NCBI RefSeq assembly: GCF_030811655.1
Contig: NZ_JAUSRE010000010.1
Span: 62,001 to 126,000, forward strand
DNA: 64,000 nucleotides
Source: Pseudarthrobacter enclensis
GTDB lineage: Bacteria; Actinomycetota; Actinomycetes; Actinomycetales; Micrococcaceae
Direction of reading: 5' to 3'
Shown: positions 9,345 to 18,698 of the stretch, in pieces
How the letters are laid out: the number at the start of each line of letters is the position of its first letter
Position numbering within the stretch: the first letter of the stretch is position 1
The notes under the pieces: generated by a model
What the model was told of the DNA's origin: nothing
Database searches by the model: none
What the model saw: the letters and a program-made list of their open reading frames with translations, nothing else
Position numbers and translations under genes: made by a program

Positions 9345-10436
9345 ATGGCACTGAAATTTTGGGTGACGACCCCTTTCTTCTATCCGGACATGACTCGACC
9401 TTGGTCCGAGGTTCTGGACGGCATGATCAGGATCGTCGATGCCGCCGAGGAACTAGGGTTCGAGGGAATCACGATCAATGAGAACCAGTTCCAAAACTAC
9501 GTGAGCAACCCCTCCGCGATGATGTTTGCGGCAGTCGCTGCAACGCGTACGAAGCGGCTGAGGATCGTTCCTGGCGTGGTCGTTCTGCCCGCGTACAACC
9601 CATTGTTGGTTGCGTCGGAGATGAGCCTGTTGGATCATCTCGCGCCCGGCCGGATCGGCATCGGCGTGGCGCGGGGCGGCAGCCGGTTCCAGCTCGACCG
9701 GCTTGGGGTGAAGCCGGAAGATCAACGCCCGCTCTACGAAGAAGCACTAGGGATTATCCGTCGACTGTTCACCGAGGATGATGTATCCCATGATGGGAAG
9801 TTCTTCTCGTTCCCGCCAACCACGCTGGTACCGAAGCCGGCGACCAGCCCGCATCCCGATATCTGGGTCGCGTCACAGAGCACGGACGGTGTTCGCAAGG
9901 TCGCCCAACAAGGCCTGAACCTGATCACGGCGCCGAACTACGGGAACTTCGAGCCCTACGGCGACCTTGAGGTGCTGCTGGACAGCTACAACGACGAGAT
10001 CGCTAAAACCGGGCAGCCTCGGGGTGAGGTCATGGTGCTCCGGCACACCTGGGTGGGCCGCACGGAAGAGGAAGCGCTGGAGTATTTCGACGACATCGTG
10101 AACGAGTACAACCACTACATCGCCCTCGTGAAGGGCGAGGGCACGGTCGAGACGCAGGAGGACCGCCTCGCCACCCGTGACGTGGGCGAGAGCCGCGACT
10201 TTGTGACGCGAGGGAAAATGCGGCCCGTAGAACACTCCATCTCGAAGGACAATCTGTTCGAAAAGTACGCTGATCCGGTCCTAACGACCCCTGATCGAAT
10301 GATCGAGCGATTCAAGACCTACGAGAAAATGGGCGTGGACCATCTCGCATGCCTGGTGGCAAACGGTATGCCCACTGATGCGGTCATCAAGAACATGGAG
10401 ATGATGGCTGCCGAGGTTCTTCCTGCTTTCGAATAG
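9345..10436 (+). CDS. luciferase-like FMN-dependent monooxygenase
   Basis: About 363 residues with the bacterial-luciferase-like TIM-barrel pattern: an N-terminal strand WVTTPFF, GFEGITINENQF, a GVVVLPAYNPLLVASEMSLLD segment, LAPGRIGIGVARGG and the late IWVASQS. These enzymes use FMNH2, supplied by a separate reductase, with O2 to oxidise or cleave a substrate. ATG 9345 follows GAGGAG; upstream in-frame codons have no better site. It heads an operon with NIPSNAP, aldehyde dehydrogenase, HAD, amidotransferase-like, LacI and ribokinase genes. A flavin reductase and a riboflavin kinase lie downstream, so FMNH2 supply appears built in. Riboflavin lyase RcaE belongs to this superfamily, but whether this is an orthologue cannot be decided here. 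Confidence 0.85.
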   Translation: MALKFWVTTPFFYPDMTRPWSEVLDGMIRIVDAAEELGFEGITINENQFQNYVSNPSAMMFAAVAATRTKRLRIVPGVVVLPAYNPLLVASEMSLLDHLAPGRIGIGVARGGSRFQLDRLGVKPEDQRPLYEEALGIIRRLFTEDDVSHDGKFFSFPPTTLVPKPATSPHPDIWVASQSTDGVRKVAQQGLNLITAPNYGNFEPYGDLEVLLDSYNDEIAKTGQPRGEVMVLRHTWVGRTEEEALEYFDDIVNEYNHYIALVKGEGTVETQEDRLATRDVGESRDFVTRGKMRPVEHSISKDNLFEKYADPVLTTPDRMIERFKTYEKMGVDHLACLVANGMPTDAVIKNMEMMAAEVLPAFE

Positions 10437-10540
10437 TACAGCTCGCCAGATCGACATTCGGAGCTTCGACGTGCGGATGGCGGTCGGCCGCCTTTCTCGG
10501 TAGAGGCCGCGACCTTCTGTCAGCAAGAGGAGATTAAAAA

Positions 10541-10882
10541 TTGATATACGAAATGCGCGAGTATGTCCCGATGCCGGGGCGGCTCGGAGATGTCGTCGAC
10601 CTGTTCCACACCGTCGTCATACCACTTTTTGACAAGCACGAGATGGAAATCTCGCAGATGGGTTGCACCAGCCTCGGTGACAACTCCTACAACGAGTTCG
10701 TCTACACCATGCGGTTTGCCAACCTGGCCGAATTGGAGCGCAAGTGGGGGGCCTTCCTTGCTGATCCCCAATGGGCGTCAGCATTAGCGGACCGTGAAGC
10801 CAGCAGGCCCCTCTACCAGACCATCCGCAGGCGGATCATCGATTCCTCGCTCTTTGACCAGGTGCTGGACGCCTCGAAATGA
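10541..10882 (+). CDS. NIPSNAP family protein
   Basis: 113 residues beginning MIYEMREYVPMPGR, the typical start of the small NIPSNAP dimeric alpha/beta-barrel family, with the usual aromatic-rich central strand. Function within the family is poorly defined; such proteins often accompany oxygenases in catabolic operons. Start is TTG 10541 with a good GAGGAG site about 10 nt upstream. It lies about 100 bp after the monooxygenase and 130 bp before the aldehyde dehydrogenase, so it is probably in the same operon. Confidence 0.75.
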   Translation: MIYEMREYVPMPGRLGDVVDLFHTVVIPLFDKHEMEISQMGCTSLGDNSYNEFVYTMRFANLAELERKWGAFLADPQWASALADREASRPLYQTIRRRIIDSSLFDQVLDASK

Positions 10883-11009
10883 TCATTCACCTTTGAAAGC
10901 CCCAGTCAACAGCGGGGCAACAGATATTCGATTCAGTAACAGCTCGATCGGTAACCAAGACAATCGCTTAGCACTGCCATAACAAGCAGAGGGAGGAGAA
11001 CAATTCGCC

Positions 11010-12497
11010 ATGACGAAGCAATCGCGTAAGGCCCCCGTTGCCAATTCGGGGAAGTTCTATATTGGCGGGAAATGGGTCGATCCATCGTCAACAGCCACCA
11101 TCGACGTGATCGAAGCAGCAACCGAGGAACTCTACTTCACCGTCGCCGAAGCCAGAGCAGCTGATATCGCACGAGCCGTGGAGGCAGCCCGTCGGGCCTT
11201 CGACGAAGGCCCGTGGCCGCGGATGTCGCCGGGCCGGCGCGCCGAGTACCTGCGAGCCATCGCTCAGGCCGTGGCCGAGCGGACCGATGACCTGGTCCAA
11301 CTGTGGCCACGTGAGTCGGGGATCCTCGCCAGCGTGGTCCCAACAGTCATGGAAGAAATCCCCGCAGCGTTCTCCTATTATGCGGATCTCGCTGATCGAT
11401 ACCCCTTCGAGCAGGCAGCGCCTACCAGCTCCGGCGAAGGCTTCGGCATGATCGTCGGGGAGCCCGTGGGAGTCGTCGGAGCGATCATCCCCTGGAATAC
11501 ACCAATGCCACTGATCGCCTACAAGCTCGCCCCGGCGCTGCTGGCAGGATGTACCGTGATCCTCAAGGCATCACCCGAGGCGCCTGGTGCTGCATACGTG
11601 ATGGCGGAGATCGCGGACCAGGTCGGTCTTCCCGAGGGCGTCGTCAACGTGCTCACCGCCGATCGGGAAGCATCCGAGACGCTCGTCCGGGATCATCGCG
11701 TGGACAAAATCTCCTTCACTGGTTCCACAGCGGTCGGAAAAATGATTGGCGGGATCATGGCCGACCGAGTGGGGCGATATTCGCTTGAGCTGGGCGGCAA
11801 GTCAGCCGCTGTCATCCTCGAGGACATGGACCTCGCCGAAGCAGCTGAAAAGCTGACTGGCGCTACTTGTTTCGTCTCTGGCCAGATCTGTGCGTCGCTG
11901 ACCCGTATCGTCGTTCCGCGCCATCGGCACGATGAAATGGTTGAAGCCCTTGCCGATCGCTTCTCCCGGGTCAAGATTGGAAACCCGTTCGATACCAGCG
12001 TAGGCATGGGGCCTTTGGCCACCGAGCGACAGCGTGAACGCGTCGAAGGCTACATCGAAATAGGTAAAGCTGAGGGGGCGACCGTCGCTACTGGAGGCAA
12101 GCGGCCGAAAGACCTTACCCGGGGATGGTTCGTGGAGCCAACCGTGTTCGGAAACGTCGACAACTCATCGAAAATCGCCCAGGAAGAGATCTTCGGGCCC
12201 GTGCTCTCCGTTATCCCGGCTGCGGATGAAGACGATGCGGTCCGGATCGCCAATGACACTGTGTTCGGGCTCAACGCGGCTGTCTTCACTCACGATGCCG
12301 ACAGGGCTCGAGAGGTGGGTAGGCGTCTGCGTGCCGGGACCGTGGGTCAGAACGGCAACCGGGCAGACTTCGGAATCGGGTTCGGAGGATTCAAACAATC
12401 CGGCATCGGCCGTGAGGGCGGGGTCGCAGGACTGCTCCCGTACCTGGAAAACAAAACGATGGTATTCGATGAAAAGCCCCGTTATGCCCCCGACTAA
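11010..12497 (+). CDS. NAD(P)-dependent aldehyde dehydrogenase
   Basis: 495 residues, full family length. It shows the cofactor-binding PWNTPMP segment, ILKASPEAP, the FTGSTAVGK loop, the catalytic Glu in LELGGKSA and the catalytic Cys region FVSGQICASLTR, then EEIFGPVLSV. It oxidises an aldehyde to the carboxylate; the substrate may be the product of the upstream monooxygenase. ATG 11010 follows GGGAGGAG. The HAD phosphatase gene starts inside its last codons, so the two are co-translated. Confidence 0.92.
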   Translation: MTKQSRKAPVANSGKFYIGGKWVDPSSTATIDVIEAATEELYFTVAEARAADIARAVEAARRAFDEGPWPRMSPGRRAEYLRAIAQAVAERTDDLVQLWPRESGILASVVPTVMEEIPAAFSYYADLADRYPFEQAAPTSSGEGFGMIVGEPVGVVGAIIPWNTPMPLIAYKLAPALLAGCTVILKASPEAPGAAYVMAEIADQVGLPEGVVNVLTADREASETLVRDHRVDKISFTGSTAVGKMIGGIMADRVGRYSLELGGKSAAVILEDMDLAEAAEKLTGATCFVSGQICASLTRIVVPRHRHDEMVEALADRFSRVKIGNPFDTSVGMGPLATERQRERVEGYIEIGKAEGATVATGGKRPKDLTRGWFVEPTVFGNVDNSSKIAQEEIFGPVLSVIPAADEDDAVRIANDTVFGLNAAVFTHDADRAREVGRRLRAGTVGQNGNRADFGIGFGGFKQSGIGREGGVAGLLPYLENKTMVFDEKPRYAPD

Positions 12498-13185
12498 GTC
12501 CGAATCGGATCTGAAAGAAACCACCTCAAGTGAGGTTGGCGCCGCCGGATGTCTCCATGTTTTCGACATGGACGGCACCCTCCTCCGAAGTACTGCCACC
12601 ATTGAGTTGGCCCGTCAGCTGGGCCAACTCGAAGGGGGGCAGGAGATCGAGAACCTTTGGTTCGAGGGGAAGATCACCGATAACGAGTTCTGGTTGCGAC
12701 TACTCGACATGTGCGATGGCGCAAGCGACGCAGACCTCGACGAGGCATTTAACAACGCACCGTGGATGACGGGTATCGCGGAAACATTTGCCGATATCCG
12801 TTCCCGCGGCGAAGCCGTGATTGTGATCTCGCAGTCGCCAGCGTTCTTTGTCCGCGGACTCGAACGCTGGGGCGCGCACGAGACCTATGGCTCGGCAGTG
12901 GAACTGGGCCTCCCGCTTTCAGAGTCCGCCACCTTGCTGGCCGAGACAAAAGTCACGATCACAGAGGCAGCCCTCGCCATCCGGAACCTGAGCGTGCAGC
13001 AGTGCGTGGCCTATGGGGACTCATCGAGCGACCTCGGACTCTTCGCGACGTTGCCGCACACGGTCGCGGTGAACCCGGCTCCGGCACTGGAGGCCCTGGC
13101 ATCCACGCGGTACGTGGGGACCGACATCCGCGAGGCGTACTCGCTAGGTCGCCAACTGATCGCTAGTCGAACAGAGAGTAAGTAA
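12469..13185 (+). CDS. HAD superfamily phosphatase (SerB-like)
   Basis: About 238 residues. Motif I is FDMDGTLL near residue 32, motif II is VIVISQSPAF, and motif IV is AYGDSSSDLGLF. The order and small helical cap resemble phosphoserine-phosphatase-like HAD enzymes, which hydrolyse a small phosphate ester. ATG 12469 overlaps the aldehyde dehydrogenase 3' end by 29 bp; ATG 12484 is an equally good start. Substrate unknown; a phosphorylated intermediate of the cluster's ribose or flavin chemistry is possible but not shown. Confidence 0.85.
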   Translation: MKSPVMPPTKSESDLKETTSSEVGAAGCLHVFDMDGTLLRSTATIELARQLGQLEGGQEIENLWFEGKITDNEFWLRLLDMCDGASDADLDEAFNNAPWMTGIAETFADIRSRGEAVIVISQSPAFFVRGLERWGAHETYGSAVELGLPLSESATLLAETKVTITEAALAIRNLSVQQCVAYGDSSSDLGLFATLPHTVAVNPAPALEALASTRYVGTDIREAYSLGRQLIASRTESK

Positions 13186-13205
13186 CGTGAAGGAGTTCAA
13201 GGTAG

Positions 13206-14015
13206 ATGAGCACGTCTAAGTCGTCAATTAAGGTTCTGTTCGTGGGAGAGTCCTGGATCAAGCACACGATCCACATGAAAGGATTCGACCCCTTCCACTC
13301 GACAGAATATGAGGAAGGAGCAGGAGTTTTCCTCGCTTGCCTGGATGACGCAGGTTACGAGGTCACTTATATCCGCGGTCATGAAATCACGCTGAAGTTC
13401 CCCCGAACGGCTGAGGAACTCAATGCGTTCGACGTTGTCGTGATCTCGGACATCGGATCGAACTCCTTCCTGCTCCCGGACGAAACCTTCCTGCGGTCTG
13501 AGGCGTCACCAAACCGGCTCGGCCTGGTAGCGGAGTTCGTACAGGGCGGCGGTGGACTGGTTATGATCGGAGGATATCTTTCCTTCAGCGGAATAGACGG
13601 CAAAGCTCGATACGGGATGAGTCCTCTCGCCGACCCTTTGCCGGTAACGATGTTGCCGTACGACGACCGCGTGGAGAGGTCGGAGGGAGTTGAGGTGGAA
13701 ATCTGCGAGCCAGAACACCCGGTGCTAGGGGGCACACCGTCCACGTGGCCTCGCCTGCTCGGCTACAACCAGCTCATTGCCAAGCCCGACGCCACTGTCG
13801 TTGCACGCGTAGGTGAGGACCCTATGCTCGTTGTAGGCGAGTACGGTCGAGGCCGGGCGGTTGCATTCGCTTCCGACCTTGCTCCGCACTGGGCCCCGCG
13901 CGAGTTCCTGGACTGGCCACATTATGCGGGGCTGTGGACGTCGATTCTGTCCTGGACCGCACAGGCGCCGGCGCCTGTGCTCGCGGAACAGTCGCCAGGG
14001 TTTAGCCGGGGCTGA
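13206..14015 (+). CDS. glutamine-amidotransferase-like protein (STM3548/ThuA-like)
   Basis: 269 residues of the GATase1-like fold: VLFVGESWIKHTIHMKG at the N-terminus, a VVISDIGSNSFLL strand, GGGGLVMIGGYLSFSG and a C-terminal GRGRAVAFASDLAPHW segment. These features match the PF07090-type proteins related to class I glutamine amidotransferases, usually without a complete Cys-His-Glu triad. Function is unknown; homologues are often found beside sugar catabolism genes. Start ATG 13206 lies 21 bp after the HAD stop. The LacI gene begins one base after its stop, so it is internal to the operon. Confidence 0.75.
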   Translation: MSTSKSSIKVLFVGESWIKHTIHMKGFDPFHSTEYEEGAGVFLACLDDAGYEVTYIRGHEITLKFPRTAEELNAFDVVVISDIGSNSFLLPDETFLRSEASPNRLGLVAEFVQGGGGLVMIGGYLSFSGIDGKARYGMSPLADPLPVTMLPYDDRVERSEGVEVEICEPEHPVLGGTPSTWPRLLGYNQLIAKPDATVVARVGEDPMLVVGEYGRGRAVAFASDLAPHWAPREFLDWPHYAGLWTSILSWTAQAPAPVLAEQSPGFSRG

Positions 14016-14016
14016 C

Positions 14017-15045
14017 ATGGCACAGCTAAATCAGCGGCGACCCACGATGAAGGACGTCGCAGCTCACGCCCAAGTGTCGTTGAGCACGGTCAGCTACGTG
14101 CTCAACGACACGGGACCGGTTGCACCCGCGCGTCGGAGGCGGGTACTCGACGCCGTGAAGCTCCTGGATTATGCGCCAAATGAGTCGGCACGCAAACTTA
14201 AGCGTGGTGGTCCGTCAACAATCGGGATGGTTGTGCCTGACCTGACCAACCAGTTCTTCGCTATGGTCACCAAAGGGGTGGAGGAAGCGGCCTCGTCCCG
14301 CGACGCCCTGGTCGCTCTGGTAGTGCCCACAGCGGGGAAGCTGCCCGAGGAGAAGCAAGTAGAGCTGCTGCGCAGCCAACGCGTTGATGGGGTCATCTAC
14401 CTGTCCGGGACCGGTTCAATCCCCGCGGCGATCTATGATATCGCCCGATCTGGACCTGTCGTACTGGTCGATGAGCAGATCCCTGGGTCAGGGCTTCCTG
14501 CTGTCGTCTCCACTGCCCGCAAAGGGGCACGCGAGGTCGCTGCCCATGTCCTCGCACAGGGACATCGCCGGATCGCGGTGATCAGCGGTCCGCCCACCCT
14601 ATGGACAGCGCAACAACGCCTAGCCGGTTACCGCGAGGCATTCGCCGGGGCCGGTATCGACCCGGACTCGGTCCCGGTCCTTGCCGGGGACTACGACCAC
14701 AGTTCCGGACAAAAATTGGCTGCCCAGCTTCTCTCCGCAGACTCTCGCCCCACAGCTCTGATCTGTGCCAACGACTTGCTGGCTGTGGGAGCGATGGAAT
14801 GCTGCCGGGAAATGGGATTAGCGGTGCCTACAGACGTCAGCATCATCGGATTCGATGACCTGCCGCTCTCGGTATTTCTCACGCCACGACTTACTACCGT
14901 GCGTCAGCCAGCGCATGACATGGGGTTGAAGGCGGCGTCCATGCTGTTTGATCTGCTCGAAGGCGCAGAGGTGGAGGCGATCTCGGAATTGCCAACTACC
15001 TTGCAGCTGCGAGAATCCGTCTGCCCTCCCCGGGAGGCGGTATGA
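14017..15045 (+). CDS. LacI family transcriptional regulator
   Basis: About 342 residues. The N-terminal helix-turn-helix reads TMKDVAAHAQVSLSTVSYVLN, followed by the hinge (ARKLKRGG) and a periplasmic-binding-protein-like effector domain with ALICANDLLAVGAM and IIGFDDLPLS. It probably represses the surrounding genes and is released by a sugar or nucleoside-derived effector. Its likely operators are the GAANCGTTT[C/A] sites at 7461, 7716, 9164 and 19731. The start is one base after the previous stop; its own stop overlaps the ribokinase ATG (ATGA), so regulator and kinase are co-translated. Confidence 0.92.
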   Translation: MAQLNQRRPTMKDVAAHAQVSLSTVSYVLNDTGPVAPARRRRVLDAVKLLDYAPNESARKLKRGGPSTIGMVVPDLTNQFFAMVTKGVEEAASSRDALVALVVPTAGKLPEEKQVELLRSQRVDGVIYLSGTGSIPAAIYDIARSGPVVLVDEQIPGSGLPAVVSTARKGAREVAAHVLAQGHRRIAVISGPPTLWTAQQRLAGYREAFAGAGIDPDSVPVLAGDYDHSSGQKLAAQLLSADSRPTALICANDLLAVGAMECCREMGLAVPTDVSIIGFDDLPLSVFLTPRLTTVRQPAHDMGLKAASMLFDLLEGAEVEAISELPTTLQLRESVCPPREAV

Positions 15046-15977
15046 AGGGCCGGCTTTTAGTCGTCGGGGCGTTGAACGTCGACCTGGTGGTAACAGCACC
15101 CAGACTGCCCACCGCCGGCGAGACCGTTGTGGGCCCCGAGTTGCGGCGTCACGGTGGAGGAAAAGGGGGCAATTCGGCTGTTGCCGCTGTGCGCTCGGGT
15201 GCTGACGTCCGGTACGTTGGCGCTGTCGGAGATGATGATCTGGGTATTAGTGCACTTGCTGAGCTGCGTGCCGAAGGGATCGACCTCACCGATGTTGTCA
15301 TCAAGCCAGGCTTTGCTACCGGGGCGGCTCTTATCGTCGTAGATTCGTCCGGTGAGAACCAAATTGCCGTAGCGGCGGGTGCGAATGGGTCGGTGACACC
15401 CGAGGACGTCAGTGCCGCCGTGGCCCGAGCGAGTGCGTGGGCAGGATGCGTTCTTGTCAGCACGGAGATCTCGGCTTCGGCGGTGGCCGCGGCCGTGGAG
15501 GCCGCGACGTCGCAGGGGTGCCCTTGCGTGCTGAACCCGGCACCAGTTGAACCGGGCCTGCGCGAACTTCTCGATTTGTCGCCGATCATCACGCCGAACT
15601 CAAGCGAACTGCGCGATTTTTACCACCTGCTCGGAGAGTCCGGCGAAACTGACGTCGAGGTCATGGCGGCGAAGGTGGCAGCCCATTCCAGGGCTCCTGT
15701 GGTCGTGACAATGGGCGGGGACGGGGTGCTGGTGTGCGATCCTGATGGATTCAGCACCCGTGTGCCAGCTGGTTCCGCACGTCGCGTAGTGGACACCACC
15801 GGTGCCGGCGACACCTTCAACGGGGTGTTCGCCGCCAGCTTGGCAGCAGGGGAACCGGTCATCAGCGCGGCTCGCCGCGGCGTGGCAGCAGCCACATTGT
15901 CGGTCGAGTCCACCGGAGCACGGACCGGCATGCCCAGGCCATCGATGATCGAGGCTGCGCTGGCCGCGCGCGGATAG
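15042..15977 (+). CDS. ribokinase-like PfkB carbohydrate kinase
   Basis: 311 residues. PfkB features in order: GALNVDLVV, the GGKGGNSAVAA substrate/dimer motif (ribokinases have GGKGANQA), NPAPVEPGLRELLDLS followed by the TPNSSE loop, VVTMGGDGV, and the C-terminal anion hole DTTGAGDTFNG with catalytic Asp. Predicted to phosphorylate ribose to ribose-5-phosphate, using ribose released by the nucleoside hydrolase or by flavin cleavage. ATG overlaps the LacI stop by four bases. Another PfkB sugar specificity cannot be excluded. Confidence 0.88.
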   Translation: MKGRLLVVGALNVDLVVTAPRLPTAGETVVGPELRRHGGGKGGNSAVAAVRSGADVRYVGAVGDDDLGISALAELRAEGIDLTDVVIKPGFATGAALIVVDSSGENQIAVAAGANGSVTPEDVSAAVARASAWAGCVLVSTEISASAVAAAVEAATSQGCPCVLNPAPVEPGLRELLDLSPIITPNSSELRDFYHLLGESGETDVEVMAAKVAAHSRAPVVVTMGGDGVLVCDPDGFSTRVPAGSARRVVDTTGAGDTFNGVFAASLAAGEPVISAARRGVAAATLSVESTGARTGMPRPSMIEAALAARG

Positions 15978-16164
15978 CGCAGAGTCCTCCTTCCCTTTGT
16001 GCGCTGCACTGCACTGAGGCGTCGACGTAATTAGAATTTTTACCCCTGTTTTTCATCAATGGTGTGAAAGTGAGGCTACAAGTGGGTCAACAAGTCGCCG
16101 AATGGTCGGCGGGCATCACGGTCAAATTGGACGGACACATAAGCCTTCAGGGGGTGATCAGGGC

Positions 16165-17157
16165 ATGACGGCTTCACTCCAGGTTGGTTCTCAGAAGCGG
16201 TTAATGGTCTTTTCCGGGCGTTCGAACCAGCCTTTGGCGGCTGCCATCGCCAACCTGCTCGATATCGAGCTTGGCAAAGTAACTCTCAAGACGTTCTCCA
16301 GCGGGGAGGTGTACGGCCGGTTTGACGAATCGATCCGCGGCGCGGACGTGTTCATCATTCAACCCATGTGTGCGAACCCCACGACCGGTATCAACACAAA
16401 TGATGCGCTCCTTGAACTGATGGTGATGGTGGACGCAGCCGTAGGTGCAAGCGCCCACCGCGTGATCGCGGTGACACCCTGGTATGGCTACTCCCGTCAG
16501 GATAAGAAGTCCGCTCCGCGTGAGCCTATCTCGGCGCGTATGGTGGCGCACGCCCTCGAAGTGACGGGCGTGGACCGTGTCTTGACGATGGATCTCCATG
16601 CTGGCCAGCTGCAAGGGTTCTTCAGTATTCCGGTCGACCACATGACAGCGCTGGGAATTTTGGGCGATTATTTCGCTGGCCTGGACGATGATCTTGTCAT
16701 CGTCGCCCCCGACGCGGGACGGGTGAAGCTTAACAAGCAGTTTGCCAATCAGATCGGTGCAGGGTTGGCAATCCTGGATAAGGAACGCCCGCAACAGCAG
16801 GTAGCCGAAATCAATACCGTTATCGGTGACGTCCGCGGGAAGACCGCGATAGTCATCGACGACATCATCGACACAGCCGGGACGCTGTGCGCGGCAGGCG
16901 AAGCACTTAGTCGCGCTGGTGCACAGCGAGTGTTCGCCGCGGCTACCCACGGTGTCTTTAGTGGCGGGGCATTCGAGAACCTCGCGTCGTCGCCGTTCGA
17001 ACGGGTGGTTGTTACCGATACGATCCCGCTCCGAGCTGGGGCCCCCTCCAACATCGATGTACTGTCCTGTGCACCTCTGCTCGCGGACTCGATTCGCCGA
17101 ATCTTCACCAACGACTCCGTGAGCGCGGTCTTCGGCGGAAAAAACCACACCTTCTGA
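16165..17157 (+). CDS. prs: ribose-phosphate pyrophosphokinase (PRPP synthetase)
   Basis: About 330 residues, class I length. Visible are the FSSGEVYGRFDESIRG segment, the catalytic flexible loop RQDKKSAPREPISAR, the metal/ATP loop TMDLHAGQLQGFF and the PRPP signature VIDDIIDTAGT. It converts ribose-5-phosphate and ATP to PRPP. It follows ribokinase by about 190 bp and stands upstream of a PRPP-consuming NAMPT homologue, so it probably serves the cluster rather than general metabolism. That is inference, since the chromosomal prs is outside the window. ATG 16165 is preceded by AGGGGG at a long distance; GTG 16102 upstream is possible. Confidence 0.9.
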   Translation: MTASLQVGSQKRLMVFSGRSNQPLAAAIANLLDIELGKVTLKTFSSGEVYGRFDESIRGADVFIIQPMCANPTTGINTNDALLELMVMVDAAVGASAHRVIAVTPWYGYSRQDKKSAPREPISARMVAHALEVTGVDRVLTMDLHAGQLQGFFSIPVDHMTALGILGDYFAGLDDDLVIVAPDAGRVKLNKQFANQIGAGLAILDKERPQQQVAEINTVIGDVRGKTAIVIDDIIDTAGTLCAAGEALSRAGAQRVFAAATHGVFSGGAFENLASSPFERVVVTDTIPLRAGAPSNIDVLSCAPLLADSIRRIFTNDSVSAVFGGKNHTF

Positions 17158-17170
17158 AGAGGATCGAAAA

Positions 17171-17320
17171 ATGAGAGTTTTGGAGACCTTCCGGATGCTG
17201 CTCAACAATGAAATTTTTGAGATGGAGTCCAGGACATCGGACAGCCCGGCGAAGGTGTGCAGCAAGGACGTCACTCGAACTTACTGGGCCGCAGCCTACA
17301 TCGAAGTGGTCACGCTGTGA
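17171..17320 (+). CDS. 49-residue protein coupled to amidohydrolase
   Basis: ATG 17171 has a GAGGA site about 8 nt upstream and opens a 49-codon frame beginning MRVLETFRMLLNNE. Its TGA (17318-17320) overlaps the GTG start of the amidohydrolase (17317) as GTGA. The frame begins 13 bp after the PRPP synthetase stop. No family recognised; it contains one Cys and an acidic centre. The overlap and ribosome site support real translation, with a possible role in coupling expression. Confidence 0.5.
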   Translation: MRVLETFRMLLNNEIFEMESRTSDSPAKVCSKDVTRTYWAAAYIEVVTL

Positions 17321-18612
17321 TCTCCGGTGATATCGCGATTGAAGGCGGTCTAGTCTGGGCAGCACCGTATGAGCACTATGAGCAAGGGCTGGTCTATATT
17401 CAGGCCGGGGTTGTGGTCTACACAGGTCCAGCTGGTGAAGGCATCGTGCCGCCGGGCACCCCTCGCCTCGACGCAACCGGTTGCACCGTACTCCCTGGCC
17501 TGATCGACGCCCACGTTCATCTGACAACCAACTCTGATCACCAGAACGTGCTTCCGAGTGACACCTTCCGGGGTCAGGTGAGCAAGCCCGGAAAGCTCCT
17601 GCACGGGCAACGGAATGCCCACCGAGCCCTCGCCGCGGGATTCACGACCCTGCGAGTGATGGGACATCGGGGTGTTGGTGAGATCGAGCTGCGGGATTTC
17701 ATCGATGCTGGTCTCGTCGTCGGACCACGACTGGTGGTCGCGCCCTGGTGGATCACCATGACCAACGGCCATGGCGATTTGTTCTACCCGCCGTACACGC
17801 CGCGGAAACGGTGGGACACCGCCGACGGTGTCGAAGAGTGCCGCAAGATGGTGCGCCTCCAAGCCAAGGAGGGGGCGGACTTCATCAAAGTCATGGCCAG
17901 CGGAGGAATGTCAAAAGGCGAGCAGCCACACTGGCCGAATTACAGTGTCGCGGAGCTGAGCGCCATCGTCGATACCGCCCACGATTTGGACCTGCGCGTC
18001 GCGGCTCACGCGCTGTCTCCCGAGGGCATCCGGCGCAGCCTTGCAGCTGGCGTCGACTCCATCGAACACGGCTCGTATCTGGATGAGGAGACTGCAGCCG
18101 AGATGGCCGAACGGGGAACCTTCCTTGTCCCCACCCTGGCGTTCAATGACTGGTGCCAGCGCGAGGGAACCATTCGCGGCCTGACCGCCGCCGGAGTGGA
18201 AGACCTCCGTGAGGCCCACGACCGCACTCTCGAGTCATTCGCACTGGCGCGTGAGGCCGGGGTCAAGGTGGTCATGGGGACAGATTCCTCGGGGACCTTG
18301 TGCCCGTTCGGTGCGCACGCACGGGAACTTGAACTCTACGTAAAGCATGGCATGTCGGCAGACGAAGCTCTCGCCACCGCCACCACGACCGCAGCCTCGC
18401 TCATTGGTCGACCCGATCTGGGCTCACTGAGGGCAGGGGCTGTAGGCGACGTCGTCGTTGTCGACGGAAACGTACTCAGCGACATCAACCGCCTAGGTCA
18501 CCAGCCCAACATCAGACACGTAGTGCGAGCTGGACGTGACCTAAAGGAATTTCTTCGCGCCACCTCGGAGATCACGATCTTCGCTCAGAGGAGGCGCAGC
18601 TCACTCGAATAG
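17317..18612 (+). CDS. metal-dependent amidohydrolase
   Basis: About 431 residues. Binuclear amidohydrolase signature: DAHVHL (HxH), FIKVMASGGMS with the Lys likely carbamylated, VAAHALS, SIEHGS and the catalytic Asp in VMGTDSSG. The overall layout is that of imidazolonepropionase- or prolidase-like members of the superfamily, which hydrolyse ring amides, lactams or dipeptide-like bonds. GTG 17317 is chosen because it overlaps the small ORF's TGA and starts directly at the beta-sandwich (SGDIAIEGG). It could open a ring produced earlier in this pathway; the substrate is not readable from sequence. Confidence 0.85.
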   Translation: MISGDIAIEGGLVWAAPYEHYEQGLVYIQAGVVVYTGPAGEGIVPPGTPRLDATGCTVLPGLIDAHVHLTTNSDHQNVLPSDTFRGQVSKPGKLLHGQRNAHRALAAGFTTLRVMGHRGVGEIELRDFIDAGLVVGPRLVVAPWWITMTNGHGDLFYPPYTPRKRWDTADGVEECRKMVRLQAKEGADFIKVMASGGMSKGEQPHWPNYSVAELSAIVDTAHDLDLRVAAHALSPEGIRRSLAAGVDSIEHGSYLDEETAAEMAERGTFLVPTLAFNDWCQREGTIRGLTAAGVEDLREAHDRTLESFALAREAGVKVVMGTDSSGTLCPFGAHARELELYVKHGMSADEALATATTTAASLIGRPDLGSLRAGAVGDVVVVDGNVLSDINRLGHQPNIRHVVRAGRDLKEFLRATSEITIFAQRRRSSLE

Positions 18613-18698
18613 GCCCCCTTTAAGTACTGACGGCGTGGAGCCGGCGCGCATCCCATGAACAAAGGTCCAAACCACAAAAACAAAGGAGATTGTGAACC

